A stretch of 64,000 nt of DNA from Bolinopsis microptera. Lineage: Eukaryota; Ctenophora; Tentaculata; Lobata; Bolinopsidae. The notes under the pieces were generated by a model that saw nothing but the letters and a program-made list of their open reading frames with translations, ran no database searches and was not told where the DNA came from. The stretch's first letter is position 1. The number at the start of each line of letters is the position of its first letter. The DNA lies in the NCBI RefSeq assembly GCF_026151205.1, contig NC_087077.1, positions 4,030,001 through 4,094,000 of the forward strand. The letters run 5' to 3'. Below are positions 26,601-38,781 of this stretch, piece by piece. The position numbers and the translations under genes are program-made.

Positions 26601-29600
26601 TTTTACTAAAAGTGACTTCTCACAAAGTGTCTGTATCTCGTTCCACCAATACCCGGCCGGAGCTAATAATGGATTCATTAACTTATCATTGAGTAAATAA
26701 TTAAAAACAATATATAGTAGGACGCACGCAACTTTAAAGATTTAAGAGTAACTGATAAATCTTTAAATATGGGATAGGCTATTGACAATTTAAAACTGTA
26801 TCCGATACTAAAAACTGTTCAACTCAATTCAAAAATTTGCGTTAAATCAGTAAGCTGCTATCAAAAAGTGAACGTTCTTTACCGTCATATGATTAGATCA
26901 CGGCTAAAAAGGAATGATTATTTGTCTTTCGTACGATAAGGTGACTTGATGGTGAACATATTTGCGATAAGCTATTATCTTTATAGAATGTTTTAACTTT
27001 TAACATGACAGGGGCTTTGTTTTGCCAGCGATTCTTGCCATTCCATGTGGGAAGAAACTATGATTATCGGACCGGACCTTTTGAATAAACATTAATTCTT
27101 TCCAAGAATTTGGGGTCCTGACAGTCTGATTACGTTTGTGATCAAATGTCAATAGAGTACTCTACTATCTAGATCTATAAAACAGAGCAAGATTAAATTG
27201 ACACGTAAGCACATAGTTGAACAGCATGGGATAAGTGAAAAAAAAACGAACAAATAAACTTCAAGTTCGTTTAGGATCTTTGCTTGATGTCACAACTTTT
27301 AGGAAGGTGTGAATCAGAGGTCGGTAGGTTCAAAACTTTTCTGATACATTATATTTCGGGCAATCGACTAATACGGGTTGGATTTCGGGGCAGAATAAGA
27401 TGTCTCGCCATCTGATTTACTTAGGTATCAGGGTATAGTAGCAGGTGCTATTAGACACTGTTCAACTAAATAAATAATCGGCTTTTAGTACCACATTTTT
27501 AAATGATATAATTTAAAATGAGATTATTTAAAATTTCCTGTAATTTCCTCTTCTAAACACCCGGTCCAGTCCAGCAAAATCCCGGCAAAATCTGGCAAAC
27601 CGAAAAATAGATTGATATCCGGTCGTTTCAGGTCCAAAACCCCAGACCGGCCGGTTCTTATTGCTCATCCTGTCCCTCCTCTCGCTCTCTACTCAAACTA
27701 CTCCCCCTCCTCCTTGTAACCAATTCAAACTAACCCTCAACCTACTGAGAAGACATCCTCTGAATAAATAGTCATGACAAATTACAGACCATATAATCCA
27801 TCTACCAGACCATGTGGTAGCATTTACAGGCAAAGTTTAAGCACCTGAATTGGCCTATTTGACGGTATGTTAAAGAATTACAATCATTATGGTCTGAGTA
27901 CTGTGCCAGGTTGTAACTACCCACAACCTGTGGGATTAGCCAAGCCTGCGCCATTATCATCAACTTTGAAATTACTGGAACCACTCAATCTATCTCTTTA
28001 AGAATAGATTAATTTTTGTATGGGTAATTTACCGATAACAAAGCAGCGTACTCAAGACATGGCACACCAAACTAAAACCAGACCTGATATAAAATCTGTA
28101 TTTACGGCCAGACTTTGGGGATATGTAATTGTCAAGTCAACACTTAGTTATATGCGTCACGCTGTGAGCTCCACAATAGATAACTGATAACTATTGGAAT
28201 ATTAGTAAGGGAGACTCTAATCCGGCTCACATGATAGTATCTTTATCTGTAAACAAAGTTTACAAGATAAAATAAAAACTTACGATACAAACCAGCATAC
28301 TGTTTTACCATCATTATCTACTGTTTATCGTCTTTGTTAAAGAATAATAAAGCACCGTTTTTGGTATATCTCCAAGTTGATCACAGAGAGAGACGGACGA
28401 TCACTAATCATTGTTTGATCTATCAGTTACGAAGAGTTTATATTCCACTTCAGACACGTGCAATATAGCCCTCTATTTCATGTGAAAGGAGATAATAGGA
28501 GTCATCATTACAGTACACTATATTATAAACTTGTAACCTTGCCAAGTATCTGACATTATTACCCAGACAATGGTATTTAAAGCCACGCCCTCTACTTCAC
28601 ATTAGATCATCTATAAAAGTGAACAACAAGTTGAGTATCTGGACTATTGAATTAGTGGTAACTGATAAAGCGACAATTCGAACCTGGCAAGAAACATGTC
28701 ACGTGATCTTGGCAACTCTGTAAAAGTAGAATAGGAATATCAGTTTACAAAGAAACATGTAGAACGTTATTAAGGTATTGGTATATTTTAGATTATATTT
28801 TGTAGGGCTTGTCGATTAGTAATTACCCGATTAGGGTTAGGGTAAAAGTGTCACGTGATCTAGATATAATGCGTTTGCAGAGTTGAGATAAGAGAAGAGG
28901 GTGATTTGATACTGGGACGGGAATATTGTTTTAATGTACACAATACGGTAATTGAAAAAACTGGGCAAAATCAAATATACCAACTTACAAATGAGATAGT
29001 CCATCAGTCAACATCTTGTGAATCATTGCAAGATATCATACCTGTAGAATAGAGGTTAACAAAACAGCTCTAAGTAGCCACGAAGTAGATCTGGAAATTG
29101 AAATATTAAGTTCAGTGCACGTTAAGAATTAAGATTGTAAAATATGACAACAAAATTAACTTAGTTCATAAAGTAATGTTTAATGGTTCGATTGTTATTA
29201 AATTTAAAATTGTGTAACTGGAATCGAAATACATTGGACGCATTTCAATTAATTTCATATAATAATAACTCGAAGATAAAATACAAATAAATAAATAAAT
29301 AAATAAAGTCAATTTTTACAGCACAGCAATATATATCTAAATATCAGATCCTCTGTAATCATAATGTATAAAAAAAGGAGCTTTTCTCTGTGCTGAAGGA
29401 TGAATCAAGGCAGATCATGGTTCTGTTAGCAGGCCACCCTAAATACAAGTATACAGATCGACAGAAAACTTTTAAGAATGATAGAAATAAATCAACGAAT
29501 GAATGGAAAGTTACTTTCTGACTACAGTGCACCACATTTTCATGCCTCAGTGACTGAGCAGAGTGTTGAAACAGATTGAATTACACAATATTAAACCAAC

Positions 29601-30756
29601 AAAATAAAATTAATAACTAACAATTGCCCATCAAAACCATTTTCCCACAAGAAATCACCTGACTCAGATCCTGGTATCCTAAAATAGAAGGTGGTGGTCA
29701 TGGGACTCATAACACAAGGGCAGAAACTAATTTGATATCAGCCTATCCAGTGTCGAGTTTCAATTGAGAACATCCATCGTGAAGGAAATTGTCTAATTGC
29801 AACAGTTACCATGTGTTAGTTGCCATAACAACGATAACCGTTGAATATGTCATAACTAAGATTATCGTATTGAGTTTGAGTAATGCTGTATTTTTCTAGA
29901 TTAGATTCTGAAGTATTAAGTGAGATGAATGGAGATTGCTCAGCATCCGTGATGCGGATAAATTTGATTTCCAGTAATAAGATGTGGTCAAATTTCTATT
30001 CAACATGTGCATTTGGTCAGTGTTCATGCAATCTCCTATTTAATGGGATTAACTTCATCCACTAGACAAGTGTTTTAATCATTAAATGGCAGTAAACCTG
30101 ATCAATTGGTTCAAATCAAGTTTGATTGACAACAACTGATTGAACTAACTGCAGTTGTTTAAGTAAAACGTTAGATTTTGAGGTCAAAGTGTCATTGTTG
30201 TTGTCGATGCACTAGTATGGAAAATTAATCCTTTACCCTCCTACACAAATTGACCATTTTCGTGGCTTATTCATTGAACCACGTCACATTTAATGTGTTT
30301 TAACTAATTCATTAAGTTAGCTCTTGATGTACGCTGTAGTTCGGAAATTTAAACCAAACTCTTTTGATTAGCATGCATCAGCCGCGCCGAACCAGTGTTG
30401 CAAAGTAAAAATTGTGTCTTCATTTGTAAACTTTTAGTGTAAATAAATTTATTAATTTAATACTTGTACACTTATTACAAATGGTTTTATTGTATTAAAA
30501 CCACTTCTGTGAAATGGTTATTTTGACTATAAATATTTGAACTATATGTGAATTGATTGTGGGTATAAAATAAAAGTTTGTTTTATTTAATTCTTCTTAA
30601 ATAAACTATTAATAATGTTCTCTTGACAAATTTCTGCCCTAAATGGCAGATTGCATGATGGAGATGTCTTATTTGACCTGGGTATATTAGATTAAAACTG
30701 TATTCCTTATAATATAATGTAATTAAAAGGAACTTCAGGCAAATTGTGATTTTCAA
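20612..30756. other. Ten kilobases with no recognised gene
   Basis: AT-rich DNA with scattered short ORFs of no recognisable content (for example 21728-22142 minus, 25187-25516 both strands, 27802-27984 minus, 29883-30065 plus). Small structures seen: (ta)n at 21059-21076; hairpin ggccacctc/gaggtggcc at 21362-21387; a 27-bp direct duplication at 26370-26424 (acattcttaacattgaccac twice); (aaat)n at 29288-29306. CACGTG/TCACGTGA palindromes recur (24805, 25789, 28701, 28852). No tRNA or rRNA signature was recognised by eye. Confidence 0.45.
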
Positions 30757-31120
30757 CAGTGGCGTAACTTTGCATGTTAGCGCCGCGCCCCTTGCTGAAA
30801 AAACGCCCCCTGTTAGCGCCCTCCCTAAAATTGGACAAATTAGATGATTTTAGGGGATACGCCTGTAAAATCTAAAAAAAGTGTGTTTCTAGAGCAAAAC
30901 GCGCAGTTTTGCTAGTACTGTAGTAAAGTTTTTCAAAATTGTCCCACATTCAAATGACGATTTAGTGCCCCACTAAGATGGCGCCCCTCCCCTGGCCCTC
31001 CCCGCAAAGTGGAGTCGGAGGGGCACTTTGTTACACCACTGTTTCCAGAGCAACGCACAATTTTACTAAATTGTCCACCCCCCAACATTGGGGTCAGTGG
31101 GGCCTTTCATAACGCTACTG
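30757..31120. mobile_element. hAT-like non-autonomous element (MITE)
   Basis: The left end reads CAGTGGCGTAACTTTG and the right end, reverse complemented, CAGTAGCGTTATGAAAGG, giving imperfect terminal inverted repeats with the CAGTGG-type terminus common in hAT-like elements. The 8 bp outside each end are attttcaa (left) and atgatcaa (right), matching at 6 of 8 positions, as expected for an aged 8-bp target duplication. The interior is GC-rich and has no ORF. A second CAGTGGTGTAAC-like end at about 31041 suggests a nested or composite structure. Confidence 0.6.
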
Positions 31121-31372
31121 ATGATCAACCAATTCCATAAACTAAATCACCTAAAAATATTATAGAACCTGCTGAAGGAATAAATATAGATGAAATAAGA
31201 TTGGTGCCAAAATAGAGACTTAACCATTCTTTAAGACATCAGAATAGTTTTGTAGGGGACAGCAAATGGTAACTTACACCACTGCAGATGAGTTTTTACT
31301 GTACTAGGTCTCCCAATTTTTTCTTCCCTTATGTCTATACGGGATCGCTCACACAATACTTAACCCAGCCTA

Positions 31373-31420
31373 GGATACAAGGATACAAGGATACAAGGAT
31401 ACAAGGATACAAGGATACAA
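31373..31420 (-). repeat. 8-bp tandem tail of the LINE
   Basis: Six exact copies of ggatacaa on the plus strand (31373, 31381, 31389, 31397, 31405, 31413). Their position just beyond the 3' untranslated part of the LINE marks them as its 3' tail made during target-primed insertion. Confidence 0.85.
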
Positions 31421-31550
31421 AAGTGATGATTATTTTATTGAATTCACAATAGTTATAATTCTGAAATAATTTAAGGTTACACAATTCTAGTTATTTACAG
31501 ATGTGTAGGGATAAAATAGAAATGTTTAATATAATACTATTTTTGAGGTC

Positions 31551-33448
31551 CTATAGCATTATGCATTGGCCAGTATTTGAGTGGAAATCTGGGCTCTTAT
31601 AGTAGGCTGTAAAATTTTCGTTCACAGAGAGAATTGAATGGATTGCTCTTGCTGTGGCAGTAAATTTTGTAGGGTCTAGTGTTTTATCGGATAGCAAACC
31701 GGCTAGGTCAGTAATATTTTTGGGATGGAAGTTAAATTTTTCTCTAACTGAGGAGTAGAGTAAACAGTCAGTTAGAACATGAATTTCGTCCTCAATAGGC
31801 TTAAGCCCCTTGCTGAAAAAGCAAAAAGTGCACCATCGATGTTCTCTTGGTACTAGGGGGGTTTCGTAACGGCCCCTCTCAATGTAAAGATTGTGGCAGC
31901 TAATACGAAACCTTGTTAAGCTTTTCCGAGCATCAGGGATCTTAACCACTCCTAAGTATGTTTCTGGTTCAAAATCATGTTTAATTTGATTGTAGAATTC
32001 TAATTTAGGTGAGGATGCCTTGGCAGATTTCCAGGTATCCACAAATTCTTCCCTCATGTTGTGACTGATTTGGGTTAGAGAGCTTGGATTTTGAAGAGGA
32101 TGAGTGGGGGAAGTTATATTTGGTGAGAAGATTAGAGATGTTGGTGTACCAAGGAAGGCCCAGCATAATCTGCTCGTGAAATGCAGCGGAGAGAAGTTCA
32201 TTTTCAGTGCTTTCAAGGCGAGTATAGAAATCTATTGCAAGTTTGCAGGCTTCAAAGAAGAGGGGGTGGCGCCCACTTTCGCCCCAGCAGCCTATATTTG
32301 ATGCTTTTGAATGGACAGACAAGGACCACTTGATAAACTTAAGGTGGAATCTTTCATAGTGGTCTTGTGAGATGTACCTGAGAGTATGCTGGGGGTTGGC
32401 TTTGCTATCTGTTTTGGAGAGGTATCTCATGGTTTTTGAGTGAGGACATAAGATTTGGCAGCCATAGAGCAGTATCGGTTTTATTAGAGAGTCAAATAGA
32501 ATGTTTAGAGAACGGTGAGAGAGGGCATCTTTGACGATATTGCCTTTGAGGCCATAGAGAGCACGGAGAGCCTTGGCCCTCAGTTCAGTATTTGCTGCTG
32601 TAAAAGATCCATTTCTGTGGAATATAATGCCAAGATAGCAGTATTTGTCGGTGTGTTGGATGGGCTGGCCTCCCAAAATGAATGTTTCATAGGATTGTTT
32701 TCTTTTAGGAGGGCAGAATATGAGAATCTTGGTTTTTTTAATGTTTACTTCAAGGCCCATAGAGTTACAGAAGTCGAATAGGATGTTTATATTGTCTTGC
32801 AAGGCCTTGGGACGTAGGGCAAGTAGGACAAGATCGTCAGCCCAGAGCAGATGTGATATTAGGACGTCAGCTAGAATAGGATAATCACCAACAGATTTCA
32901 GGAGAGATGACAAGTCGTTGATATAGATTTTAAAAAGGTCCGGTGATAGAGGGTTTCCCTGCTCTGTTCCTTTTCCAATGTCAATATTAGGGGACAAGAG
33001 TTTGGAGATTTTTATATGAGCTATATATTGAGTTTCTATACATATCACTTAGGCAATTGAAGAAGTTTCCAGTTATTCCAAGGCATGTGATTTTGTGCAG
33101 AAGGAGGTCCCTACATACAGTGTCAAAGGCCTTTCTTAGATCAACAAAGCATGCATAGAAACGAGCTTTTTTAACCTTGGTATATTTGTCAATGACTGTC
33201 TTAAGGGTAAAAACGTGGTCATTTGTTTGAGCACCCTTCGAGAACCCTAGTTGTTCTTTTGGGTCAGGGCAGTAGAGCTTTTTGAAGTGCAGGAGACGCT
33301 CAAGTAAGATGCTAGAGAACAGTTTACCTATACAGCTACCAGTGAGCGAGGGGTTTGGAAGAGCTAATAGATCTTCAGAATAGCTGAAAGAGCTAAAACT
33401 AACTTGTAACGTAATGTTTGACGAGCCCCTTGTTATACAGGTTGTCAT
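31551..33448 (-). pseudogene. Reverse transcriptase pseudogene of LINE
   Basis: Three frames: 33448-32987, 33048-32005 and 32216-31551, overlapping, so the original protein is broken by frameshifts. The first frame holds RT regions with motif GFSKGAQTNDHV and the catalytic-domain segment CFVDLRKAFDTVCRDLL. The second has the region around SPDLFKIYINDL and the catalytic motif WADDLVLLA, with both aspartates kept and W in place of the usual F or Y. After this come the thumb-like region and the C-terminal segment seen in many LINEs (KFIKWSLSVH, GCWGESGRHPL). The third frame carries the very C-terminus, including a Cys/His-containing part. It is not expected to be active. Confidence 0.85.
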
Positions 33449-33559
33449 TCAGAGACCTCTCATCACAATTTATAGAGCTAATTGAGCAGGATGGCTCTTA
33501 CTAATTCGCTCGCCCAAAAATTTCACATGACTTTGGTTTTTTGGTTTTTCAGCCGTACA

Positions 33560-33664
33560 AAACGGTTTTACATAAACCCTAATCCCAACCCTGACCCTAA
33601 CCATAACCCCGAAGCTATCCATAATCTTAACCACAACCCTAACCCTAACCCGAGCCCTAAATAA
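33560..33664 (+). repeat. Degenerate telomere-like (AACCCT)n tract
   Basis: About 100 bp of aaccct/aacccc/aaccat units, the complement of TTAGGG-type telomere repeat, with many substitutions. An ORF reading NPNPNPDPNHNP is a by-product. It lies within a transposon-dense segment, so it may be an interstitial telomeric sequence left by break repair or part of a mobile element. Confidence 0.7.
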
Positions 33665-33729
33665 TCGAATTCACGTTTTACTAGCCTGTCACGTGACCAA
33701 AACGGTTTTTTGCCCATAACTCTCCAGGG

Positions 33730-34890
33730 AAGCATTTTAACCCTACGTCATGGGGGGGGGGGGGGTGATTCGGGATCAGCGTCCAAAAATACACCGATCT
33801 AAATCACTTTAATGCCTAAAGGGCCTTTTCACAAGAATTTTCTTAAAATTTGGGCGAGCGATTTAGTAGGAGCGGAGCGATTTAGTAGGAGCGAAGCGAT
33901 TTAGTAGGAGCGGAGCAGGATAGTTCTTTTGCCTTATTTCTCAAGGTATAGTGCAGTATAGTACTATTAACTATATTTAAGGTACACTACAACGTAGATG
34001 TAATGTAAAGAAGGGGTATCCTAACACTAATAATGTTCTTGATCTTCTTTATTCCACCTTCTGTGCAGAAGGTGGAAGCTTTAGCCACCTTTATTTTAAA
34101 TATCTCATTTCAGAATTTTGGCTTTAGTTTGTAGTTAGGTTGACAAAAAAACATGAATTTTATTAAATTAACTGTTATTGATAGGCATATCTTGAGCAAT
34201 TATTTGATTTTCGTTCTTTGCGTCTACAAATACAAAATAAAAATATTGCAGTTTATGTTTTATTTCATCAATCTTATGATTACCATATCACTATTACATC
34301 CCAAGAAACCTTACTGGCTGGAGCCTAACTTTGAAAGTAAAAGAGATAGCGTCTTCCGGTTTTTTGCAAAATGTTCGTTTCGCAAAAATAACGTTTCCCC
34401 CCAGGGGGGAAATTGAAAACAACGTAGATTTTGAATTATCGCGAAAAGTCATATTTTAGGCCTTATAAAACTGCGTAGCTTTAACTTTGCAGATTGGTGT
34501 TCTCTGATTGGCTGAATCGTATCACATGGTACACGGTACAATTGCATTCTTGGAATATTTGAAGCGTGCAAATGCAATGAACTAGCGAGCGCGCGCGGAG
34601 TTTAACATGCTGTGAAAAGGCGATCACCAGCTGTAGTAATATCGCTAGCCAGTAAGGATTGCTGGGATGTACTGAAAATTGTCTTTTTGTTCTTATTACC
34701 CCCTTTTATGGCTTTGAAAATGTGGTTGTGATAAACATTTTGGATGCAGGGCGCGGCCCAGTAGTGCGCTTTTACTAAATCGTTCGCCCAAATTTAAAAA
34801 AATTCTTGTGAAAAGGCCCTGAGGGTTTGAAAGTAATTTTATTCGATCGCGATGTATTTTGGACGCTGATTCCGAATCACCCCATGACTT
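33730..34890. repeat. Inverted repeat pair around 0.9 kb
   Basis: The segment 33745-33890 (after a 14-nt G run at about 33752), containing gtgattcgggatcagcgtcc and gggccttttcacaagaattt, recurs in inverted orientation at 34771-34890 with roughly 80-85% similarity by eye. A third, shorter inverted copy (actaattcgctcgcccaaaa) is at 33500-33519. The ends contain gggcgagcgatttagtagga. This suggests a degenerate TIR or foldback element about 1.15-1.4 kb long without a transposase. A 21-bp unit (gagcgatttagtaggagcg-) is tandemly repeated three times at 33855-33917. Confidence 0.6.
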
Positions 34891-34974
34891 CATATGGCCA
34901 TGTGTCTACACGTATTGCGTTCACATAGCCATGTGTCTACGGCATACGCGTACTGCGTGACGCGTTGACCATTG

Positions 34975-36090
34975 TTAATGATCTGGCCCGGCGCGCTACT
35001 TCGTAGCACTTGCCATCGGGCCAATAACATTTCGAGAAGAAAGCGGCGCGCGCTAATTCGAAGAAATTTAGACGAGTAACATCCGTCAACGTTGAACGTG
35101 ATGCACTGCTTGCCCCTTGTTTCACAAGTATAGTAGAATAGAAATTCTTTCTCCTGTTAACTCCTCTGTTCTCATAAATTAACGCTGAGCAATTGGCAAT
35201 ACATTATTTGTAAGTTCATAATTGAATCTACCAAGTCGAGCGGCGATCAGCGCTAAGTTGAGCTCGTGAAATCATGTCATCATTGTATCACGTCGTGACC
35301 CCACGGTCGTTTCACTAAGTGATCAGTTGCCCCTGTATCTTAATTGACGATGTCAATTCATGGCAGCTCGACGCGGCACAGTAGCGCATCTCGCCGATCT
35401 AGCCGTGAGAAGCTTCATTGAGTGCGCGGCGCGGCACAGTAACGCATCGCGCTACAACCCTGTATCGTTATTACGATACAGGGAAGCCACGCACTCGTGC
35501 GCGGCGGGTCACACAATGTATAACGTATGATAATGTCATCATACTTATACAATAAAAAAGTAAAAAGTCTCAGGGTCGCGATTAAATTTTGAATGACCGT
35601 TCTGTGTACATATTTGTAAACTATTTGGAGGACTTCGCCACTTCGACGCACCGCGAAACCTAGCATTCTTGCTTTGCCGATCGTTGCTCAGCAGTTTGCT
35701 TCGCAGAGCAACGATCTCAATGGGTTGACATCGTCAATCAAGTAAACCATAAACGCTGATTTCGATTTTAACGGCAAATATATAAAGTTATAAAATGACA
35801 AAATTTGTACTTTAAATTTTTATATTATTTTCACATTTAATTTAAAACCAAAACTAACTCGAAACTTAAAACATAAACAGTTCAAATATTGTTATACCAT
35901 TTACAAGCCTATCATGTGCGTGCGTCTGACAAAAATGGTTATTTGCTCTTATATAAACGTACGTATAACATATAAGCAAAATCGAATTGTGATCTTTGTA
36001 GCACTTGCTTCGCATTCGGGCTAATATTTCGAGAAGAAAGCGGTGCGCGCTACTTCGAAGAAATTTAGACGAGTAACATCCGTCAACCAT
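34975..36090 (+). repeat. Direct repeat pair, about 100 bp
   Basis: Sequence at about 34995-35095 and 35995-36090 shares tttcgagaagaaagcgg and then a long block including gaagaaatttagacgagtaa and catccgtcaac, with about 90% similarity. A weaker copy (aggaaatttagacgtatatc) is near 38296. Such dispersed short copies point to an old repeat family. The DNA between (35096-35994) has GC-rich patches with gcgcggcacagtaacgcatc-like duplications and no gene. Confidence 0.65.
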
Positions 36091-36282
36091 TCCCGTCAAG
36101 CATGCATTTTTCTTTTTACAATTGTCTAATCTCTCGCTAGGATTGAGTTTAGGCTTCATGCCTAACCATGATCATTACCGATATTACACTTTTACATTCG
36201 TTGCTAAATTGTAGCTCTCTTATCAGCAGTTTTGTGTGCGCGTTGAATTATCTCTCTGGCTTTGTAGATTTGTATACATTGT

Positions 36283-37260
36283 TTGTACATTTTCTGTACA
36301 ACGTGTACGATGCCTTTGCCGCTACAGAATGAACACTTGGATATGATAGATGATGCTATGGTTATGAATGGCCAGTTCCTTACGGAGTATGTGAATCAGA
36401 TACACATGGCAACTAACAGTATTTTCAAGGAGATTAGAAGTAAAATCGGTGCCGAACACAACGATGATGTGCAATTTGACAAACTGAATCAGAGAAGTGT
36501 GCCTAGAGAGAGGTTATCAGAATGGCTAGAGACAGTGTGCTGTTTGCTGAACGATTATTGTGGTCCATTGTTACAATCTGCCACAGAAACAGCTACCGAC
36601 AACAGGGTGTTCAGGAAAGAAAAAATAGAAGATGCGAATAAGATCATAGAACTGCAAGAGAAGTTACTCTCTAAGCAAGAAGAAGATATGACAAAAATCA
36701 GTGATCTGCAGGAGAAGTTAGCTTTGAAGAAGGATGACGAGATTGGAACTGTGAAAAGTGCAGCTCAGAAAGAGATTAAGACCTTTTCGTCTCTGTTGAA
36801 AAACACGTGCAAAAACGCCTTTGCACCGAAGAAAATCCAAGCTGCAGTGAAAAGGGTTGCCCTAGAAGAAGATCGAAGTAAAAGTCTGATTATCTTTGGG
36901 ATTCCAGAGACTGAGGAGAACCTGGATGCTAAGGTATCTGGTATTTTGTTGGACCATCTCAACGAAAAACCAAAAATTTTGAGATGTAATAGAGTTGGAA
37001 AGGACACAAGTGAACGAGTCAGACCAGTTAAATTCACTTTGTCAAGCTCAGATCAAGCTCGTACCATCTTGAGCAAGACTAAGTTATTAAGACATGTAGA
37101 CGGGTTTACTTCTGTTTACATAACTCCTGATAGATCAGCTGCAGACAGAATAGCCTACAAGAAAGTTGTCGTCCAGCTACTCAATAAAAGGACAGCAGAG
37201 CCGGACAAAGTTCACGTAATCAGGAACTTTAGAGTCATTAGCTCGGAGAAGGAGCCTTGA
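36283..37260 (+). CDS. LINE ORF1-like RNA-binding protein
   Basis: An intact 325-codon ORF. An alternative start ATG at 36310 (MPLPLQNEHL) gives 316 aa and may be the real one. Residues about 105-165 are rich in E, K, L and Q in a heptad-like pattern (KIIELQEKLLSKQEEDMTKI), predicting a coiled coil. The C-terminal half has an RRM-like and CTD-like pattern known from L1-type ORF1 proteins: SLIIFGIPETEENL, then RCNRVGK, RPVKFTLSS, VYITPDRSAADR, and a final VIRNFRVI. Such proteins trimerise and coat retrotransposon RNA. The adjacent LINE fragment lies on the opposite strand, so this is not its partner ORF. It may be a separate element or a domesticated gene. Confidence 0.7.
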   Translation: MYIFCTTCTMPLPLQNEHLDMIDDAMVMNGQFLTEYVNQIHMATNSIFKEIRSKIGAEHNDDVQFDKLNQRSVPRERLSEWLETVCCLLNDYCGPLLQSATETATDNRVFRKEKIEDANKIIELQEKLLSKQEEDMTKISDLQEKLALKKDDEIGTVKSAAQKEIKTFSSLLKNTCKNAFAPKKIQAAVKRVALEEDRSKSLIIFGIPETEENLDAKVSGILLDHLNEKPKILRCNRVGKDTSERVRPVKFTLSSSDQARTILSKTKLLRHVDGFTSVYITPDRSAADRIAYKKVVVQLLNKRTAEPDKVHVIRNFRVISSEKEP

Positions 37261-38781
37261 GAGTTTTATATTTTCTATAAGTACAATATTATATGTTTTG
37301 ATTCATTGATTAATTAATTGTTGCTAGGGCCCAATGTTATTGCGGGTGTGGTATTTACTGCACACTACCGTGTTTTGGTTACCCCTCTTTCAATACATAA
37401 TTTGGGTTTCGATATTCTGGGATAGTGAAAATTAGGGCTATATCGGTTTTTTCCTTTTATAACTGGGTTTATTTAGAAGCATTCAATTCTGTATAATTAT
37501 GTATTGTTTGAAAAGTTTTAGATAAATGTGCTTTCGCGCCACTGCGGGCGCGCTTGTTTCACAAGCGCCGCGCAATTATCAAGCCGGCTCTGGATTTAGC
37601 AAAGATTATGGATTAGGCATCTAAAATTAAATATCACATATCAGTGGGTATAGGGTTAGTAGTACTTTACTAGTAGTCCATAGTCTAAGGGTATTATTAT
37701 ATAAATATTTGAATTTAAATGTACGTTGATATCGTTGATCGCGCGTGGTGTACTTTAAGTTTTTTTAACTTGAAGTTATGGTGCAAAAATAACAAATGCG
37801 ATATTCAATTTCAGTGAGTCTAAACACTGAAGTACGTGGGTTAACGAGTGATACCGTCGACGAGTCCAACTCGGCGCGCGTCCTGGTAGGTTATAAACCT
37901 ACAATGAAGTGGGCCAATATTCAAAACTTAAAAATTTTATAACTAATAACTATCAATATAATAATATTATGTGATCATATAACCATTTAGCCGACTAAAC
38001 TTAATATAACTTACTCAAATGACGGTCACAAAACAAATTTGATCAACAAAACATTTGTGTGAAGAACTAGAAATGCTTAAAATACAAATGTTAAATTACT
38101 GGGCCGCGCTCAGCTTACTGGGCGGCGCTCAGCCTGTCATTCCGCCGAATCTTTATTTTATGTTTATGAACATAATAGCCTGGGGTCCCCAGGCAAGTGT
38201 TAAATTATATCAATAACTAAACTGAGTTTTCAGAACTTTTTCCATTGATTGATCCAGCGGCAGCACGTGTAGCGTTTTTGGTTTTTCCTTTTTGAGGAAA
38301 TTTAGACGTATATCATCCGACAATGTTAATGAGAACTACAAACTAACTATTTATATATGAACCACTTAGGAAATAAACCGAAACAATTAATGATATTGGC
38401 ATTGCTAATTAACGTGTAATAAAACTGAATAATGAGTACCTTATATTAGGGCAATCAATTAAGGATTATATATTAGGTTTTGGTCGTTAGCACCACATAG
38501 AAAACGTTAAACTTGTACGTGATCAAGGATTATCCTAGGGTTTGGCAGATGCTTGGGTTATGGTTACGGTCAGAGTAGACGGTCAGGGTTTTGGATCAAC
38601 CGTCAGTACCACATAGAAAACATGTTTAAGTTAGTCACGTGATAAGGGTCCTAGAGAAGTTAAATTCATCCTTTCAGTGAGGACGAACCAATTATTTCTA
38701 ACTTGAATTTGTTTCTTTCAAATTGCTTGAACGCACCAGTCTAAAAACCCGAGATACTTCGTCTCTTTTTTATGAAATAAC
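37261..38781. other. Intergenic, no gene recognised
   Basis: AT-rich with GC-rich patches (37536-37580, 38097-38150, the latter repeating ctgggc-gcgctcagc twice). Just upstream of the kinase gene there are duplicated motifs tcgttagcaccacatagaaaac (about 38484 and 38600). No TATA box as clear as that of the second kinase copy was seen. Confidence 0.4.

Larger units (their letters stand above)
31373..33448 (-). mobile_element. 5'-truncated non-LTR retrotransposon (LINE)
   Basis: Reads on the minus strand from about 33448 (truncated 5' end) to a 3' tail at 31420-31373. Three overlapping reading frames together encode most of a reverse transcriptase and its C-terminal region, so at least two frameshifts separate it from a working copy. 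The 3' end is six tandem copies of an 8-bp unit (ttgtatcc on the element strand) instead of poly-A; a short tandem tail of this kind is typical of CR1/L2- and RTE-type LINEs. No endonuclease domain remains. The clade assignment is tentative. Confidence 0.85.

Noticed and set aside
32104..32781. Plus-strand ORFs within the LINE
   Set aside because: Antisense shadows of the reverse transcriptase reading frames.
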